Below, piece after piece: positions 6,336-9,026 of a stretch of DNA of 9,026 nt. Each line of letters begins with the position of its first letter. Within the stretch, counting starts at the first letter, position 1. The notes under the pieces are model-generated. The model made no database searches. It was not told where the DNA came from and saw only the letters and a program-made list of their open reading frames with translations. The DNA comes from an uncultured Clostridium sp. (lineage in GTDB: Bacteria > Bacillota > Clostridia > TANB77 > CAG-508): contig USEX01000029.1 in the NCBI GenBank assembly GCA_900553755.1, forward strand, positions 1 through 9,026, given 5' to 3'. The translations under genes were made by a program, and so were the position numbers.

Positions 6336-6575
6336 ATGGTAATTTTTATAACCATAGCTTTATATTTGATAGAAAATTTATTAAGTGATAGTTTAACAAA
6401 TTTAAGTATTACATTTAGATTGCGAGATTTGGTGCTAGGGATTGCATTAGGATTTATAACATTTACAGAAGCATAAGGAAAACTAGATAAACAAGTTGCA
6501 GAAGCAGAATTGGGAGTAGTAGAAGCAACAAATAATTTACTAACGTCTAATATATTAAATTTATTTGTGAAGTAG
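6336..6575 (+). pseudogene. small membrane-type ORF interrupted by one in-frame TAA
   Basis: An ATG at 6336 with AGGAGAG just upstream opens a frame of 46 codons ending in TAA at 6474-6476. The product begins MVIFITIALYLIENLL and contains a second hydrophobic stretch, LVLGIALGFITFTEA. The same frame then stays open for 32 more codons (GKLDKQVAEAELGVVEATNN and onward) to a TAG at 6573 that overlaps the ribosome site of yaaL. The continuation looks like genuine helical protein, and its end abuts yaaL exactly as an operon partner would. I therefore read it as a gene of about 79 codons with a recent nonsense mutation. Alternatives are a true 46-residue protein, stop-codon readthrough, or a sequencing error. 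I do not recognise the family. Confidence 0.5.
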
Positions 6576-6583
6576 GAGGCAGT

Positions 6584-6853
6584 ATGATTTACGAAGAATA
6601 TGTGAGTGAAAAGAAAATAAAGGATGTGAATGAGGAAGAAGAGAAAAGAGAGATAATTGTAAATATAATAAAAACTAAAATAGAATTAGAGAATAATAGA
6701 AAAAATTTCGAGTTTGCTGAGGCAGAATTAATTGATTATTATTTATATCAAATTAAAGCAAATCAGTCTAAATTGAATTACTTAATAAAGAAGGCGAAAG
6801 ATAAAAAAATAATGCTAAATTTAATAGATAAAATTAAATATGATGTTATATAA
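6584..6853 (+). CDS. yaaL: YaaL family protein (DUF2508)
   Basis: This encodes an 89-residue, highly charged, probably all-helical cytoplasmic protein of unknown biochemical role. The family core is recognisable in NFEFAEAELIDYYLYQIKA (41-59), followed by a lysine-rich helix with YLIKKAKDK (66-74). The family is typically found directly before bofA in spore-forming Firmicutes, as it is here, which supports the call. The ATG follows AGGAGG by a few bases; that site overlaps the TAG ending the interrupted reading frame, so the two were probably translated together. Confidence 0.85.
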   Translation: MIYEEYVSEKKIKDVNEEEEKREIIVNIIKTKIELENNRKNFEFAEAELIDYYLYQIKANQSKLNYLIKKAKDKKIMLNLIDKIKYDVI

Positions 6854-6858
6854 AAAAT

Positions 6859-6887
6859 GTATATCTGTCCAAGCTTAATCATATAAA
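6859..6887 (+). promoter_or_regulatory. possible sigma-E-type promoter before bofA
   Basis: GTATATC (6859-6865), 14 bp, then CATATAAA (6880-6887) partly matches the mother-cell sigma-E pattern (KMATATT, 13-15 bp, CATACANT). Matches are incomplete, and transcription would start almost on the bofA ribosome site. Sigma-E control of bofA is plausible from the known biology of the gene, so this is offered only as a weak candidate. Confidence 0.2.
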
Positions 6888-6908
6888 TTAGCATGAGGTG
6901 ATTTAAAC

Positions 6909-7172
6909 TTGGATGCAAAAATGATTTTGATATATGTAGGGTGTTTGATAGGAATATTTATAATAGGGAAAATATTTATCGTACCAATTAAATTCATTTG
7001 TAAATTATTAATAAATTCCATTATAGGAGTAATTTTAATTTATATAATAAACTTGATTGGTACGATGTGGGGCTTTCATATAGGAATTAACCTAATTACT
7101 GCTGTAACAGTAGGAATACTTGGAATTCCAGGAGCAATACTGCTTATAATCATTCAACTGTTACTGATTTAG
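6909..7172 (+). CDS. bofA: pro-sigma-K processing inhibitor BofA (TTG start)
   Basis: This encodes an 87-residue membrane protein, the same length as Bacillus subtilis BofA. In that species it sits in the membrane around the forespore and, with SpoIVFA, keeps the intramembrane protease SpoIVFB from cleaving pro-sigma-K until the forespore signals. Hydrophobic segments lie at about 5-30 and 33-51, and the C-terminal region carries the family-typical GIPGAILL (72-79). N48, N61 and T64 coincide in number with residues reported as important for inhibition in B. subtilis. The start is TTG at 6909, because GAGGTG (6895-6900) is eight bases upstream and the numbering then matches. The in-frame ATG at 6921 is 20 bases from that site and would remove four residues. 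The 3' end overlaps glmS on the opposite strand by 23 bp. Confidence 0.9.
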   Translation: MDAKMILIYVGCLIGIFIIGKIFIVPIKFICKLLINSIIGVILIYIINLIGTMWGFHIGINLITAVTVGILGIPGAILLIIIQLLLI

Positions 7173-9003
7173 CCAAGTTACGCGGTTTATCTACATCTAA
7201 GCCTTTGCTTTTAGAGATATAGTATGATAGTAGTTGCAATGGGACAACTGAAAGTGCTGGTGATAGTAACTCGTTTGTTACAGGAATATTAATTACACAA
7301 TCCAAGCTGATATTTGGAAGTGATTGGTTTGTTATTATTAATGTTCTTGCACCTCTTGTAATAACTTCTTGAATATTACTAATAGATTTTTCTACAAGAT
7401 GTTTATCAGTAACAATTCCGATTACAGTTACACCATTTTCAATAAGGGCAATAGGACCATGCTTTAATTCGCCTGCAGCATATGCTTCAGAATGAATATA
7501 TGAAATTTCTTTTAGCTTTAATGAACCTTCTAGAGCTACATTATAATCATTTCCTCTACCTAAGAAAAACATATCTTTTTGAGTATATACTTTATTTGCA
7601 AATTCTTTTATTTTGTTTGCATTTTCTAAGATAGATTCTACTTTAGAAGGTAAATTTAATATTTCTAATTTTAAGCTTTCTAAAAAATTTTTTTCACAAG
7701 ACTCTAATAATTCAGCAAAATATATTCCTAAAATAGTTATAAGTACTACTTGTGAAGTATATGCTTTTGTAGAGGCAACAGCGATTTCAGGACCTGCATG
7801 AGTATAAACTGTGTAATCTGCTTCTCTGGTGATAGAACTACCAATAACATTTGATATTGCAAGAGTTTTTGCCTTTTTTGATTTTGCAAGGCGAAGTGCT
7901 GCTATTGTATCTGCAGTTTCTCCAGATTGGCTTATATAAATGCACAAAGTTTTTTCATCAACCAGTGGATCTCTATATCTAAATTCAGAAGCAATATCAA
8001 CTTCTGCAGGAATTCTACATAATTTTTCAATAACAGTTTTTCCAATCAAACCAGCATGCATCGCAGTACCACATGCTACTATGTATATTTTATTTATAGA
8101 TTTTAAATAGTTTTTGGAAATATCTAAATCATTAAAAACAGAGATTTCACCAGTCTTAAGCCTAGAACCGATAGTTTCTCTTATTGCTACTGGTTGTTCA
8201 TATATTTCTTTTAGCATATAATCCTCATAACCATTCTTATCAGCGCTAGAAGCAGCCCATTCTATATTTTTTATTTCTTTATTATGAGGCTCTAAATGAT
8301 TATCATAGAAACTTATATTGCTACTTGTAATTACTGCAATCTCGTTATCATCTAATAAATAAAATTCATTAGTATATTGCAAAATGGCAGGGATATCGGA
8401 AGCAATAAAATTTTCTTTTTTCCCTTTTCCTATTACCAAAGGGCTATCTTTTTTTACAACAATAATTTCATTTGGGAATAGGGATGAAATTACTTCAAGT
8501 GCATAGCTACCTTTTAAATCATCTACTGTACGTTTAACCGCATCTAGAAATTTTTCAAAACCATCTAAAATGGAATTAGTTGAGTAATAATAATGAATTA
8601 AATTCGGGATAACTTCGGTATCTGTCTGAGATTTAAAAGTATATCCATATCCCTGTAAGAAAGATTTTAGTTCAGAAAAATTTTCTATAATTCCATTATG
8701 AACTACAGCGAAAGTATTATAGCAATCCATGTGAGGATGAGCATTTTCTTTAGAGGGAATACCATGAGTAGCCCATCTGGTATGTGCAATTCCTAAAGTG
8801 CCATATAAATTCTTTACTGAATCTAAATTTTGCAGATTTGCAACTCTACCTTTTTCTTTATTAATAATAAGTTTATTTTTTTCTATTGTAGCCATTCCGG
8901 CCGAATCGTAGCCCCTATATTCTAATTTTAATAAACCATTAATTAAAACTTCATTTGCTTTTCTATAACCTGTGTAACCAACAATTCCAATCATACGAAT
9001 CAT
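7150..9003 (-). CDS. glmS: GlmS-like glucosamine-6-phosphate synthase lacking the catalytic N-terminal Cys
   Basis: This is homologous to glutamine--fructose-6-phosphate aminotransferase, which makes glucosamine-6-phosphate for peptidoglycan. It has an N-terminal Ntn glutaminase domain (about 4-225) and two SIS isomerase domains (about 295-435 and 465-610). Glutaminase motifs EYRGYDSAG, HTRWATHG (74-81), VVHNGIIEN and TDTEV are intact. Isomerase motifs SQSGET (358-363), VASTKAYTSQ, KLKE with E499, KHGP with H515, and the terminal NLAKSVTVE with K612 are intact. The conserved start M-C-G-I-V-G-Y reads M-I-G-I-V-G-Y (residues 4-10), so the nucleophile is Ile5 and no cysteine occurs before residue 94. 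The usual CGTS phosphate-binding loop is CGTA (311-314). Either ATG (9003 or 8994) lacks a visible ribosome site, and the frame stays open to the window edge, so the true start may lie further upstream. It could be an ammonia-dependent synthase, a divergent SIS enzyme, or an artefact at the start. Confidence 0.88.
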   Translation of the reverse strand: MIRMIGIVGYTGYRKANEVLINGLLKLEYRGYDSAGMATIEKNKLIINKEKGRVANLQNLDSVKNLYGTLGIAHTRWATHGIPSKENAHPHMDCYNTFAVVHNGIIENFSELKSFLQGYGYTFKSQTDTEVIPNLIHYYYSTNSILDGFEKFLDAVKRTVDDLKGSYALEVISSLFPNEIIVVKKDSPLVIGKGKKENFIASDIPAILQYTNEFYLLDDNEIAVITSSNISFYDNHLEPHNKEIKNIEWAASSADKNGYEDYMLKEIYEQPVAIRETIGSRLKTGEISVFNDLDISKNYLKSINKIYIVACGTAMHAGLIGKTVIEKLCRIPAEVDIASEFRYRDPLVDEKTLCIYISQSGETADTIAALRLAKSKKAKTLAISNVIGSSITREADYTVYTHAGPEIAVASTKAYTSQVVLITILGIYFAELLESCEKNFLESLKLEILNLPSKVESILENANKIKEFANKVYTQKDMFFLGRGNDYNVALEGSLKLKEISYIHSEAYAAGELKHGPIALIENGVTVIGIVTDKHLVEKSISNIQEVITRGARTLIITNQSLPNISLDCVINIPVTNELLSPALSVVPLQLLSYYISKSKGLDVDKPRNLAKSVTVE

Positions 9004-9026
9004 ATAAGTATCGTTATTCTTTTTAG

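Noticed and set aside
6921..7172. bofA starting at ATG 6921
   Set aside because: It is 20 bases from the only ribosome site. The TTG at 6909 gives the family length and conserved residue numbering.
9004..9026. glmS ribozyme
   Set aside because: Only 23 bases before the gene are visible, too few to judge, and nothing in them is characteristic.

Overview
The window looks like chromosomal DNA of an AT-rich, spore-forming Clostridia-type Firmicute. The evidence is base composition, dominant AGA/ATA/TTA codon use, strong AGGAGG-type ribosome sites, TTGACA-17-TATAAT promoters, an RNase J, and above all a yaaL-bofA sporulation pair. I cannot name the species. The window holds no rRNA, tRNA, CRISPR array, insertion sequence or phage gene that I can see.

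Layout. Positions 1-299 are non-coding: a two-copy 25-bp tandem repeat, a perfect consensus promoter and a roughly 180-nt leader for rnj. Positions 300-3834 carry rnj (RNase J) and gltX (glutamyl-tRNA synthetase) on the plus strand, 19 bp apart and probably one operon. A bidirectional terminator follows at about 3857-3878. Positions 3890-6237 are on the minus strand. They hold serS (serine-tRNA ligase), engB (ribosome-assembly GTPase) and then a small unrecognised 75-codon gene with its own strong promoter. Positions 6336-7172 return to the plus strand: a short membrane-type reading frame broken by one in-frame TAA, then yaaL (DUF2508), then bofA. Positions 7150-9003 are glmS on the minus strand, whose 3' end overlaps bofA tail-to-tail by 23 bp and whose 5' region runs off the window.

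How the genes fit together. rnj, gltX, serS and engB are growth functions: RNA decay and maturation, tRNA charging and ribosome assembly. glmS feeds amino sugar into peptidoglycan. yaaL-bofA belongs to the sporulation programme; BofA holds back SpoIVFB processing of pro-sigma-K in the family's known role.

Points deserving a second look. (1) The GlmS-like protein lacks the N-terminal catalytic cysteine: the conserved M-C-G-I-V-G-Y reads M-I-G-I-V-G-Y, although every other glutaminase motif I checked is intact. No ribosome site is visible before its ATG and the frame stays open to the window edge. (2) The 75-codon gene has a self-contained expression cassette, a palindrome over its -10 box and codon use unlike its neighbours. 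(3) The SerRS carries signature blocks that I associate with archaeal-type enzymes. (4) The small frame upstream of yaaL is interrupted by one TAA. (5) Hairpins in the rnj and serS leaders suggest attenuation-like control. I did not find a clear new multi-gene system; the strongest oddity is the cysteine-less GlmS.
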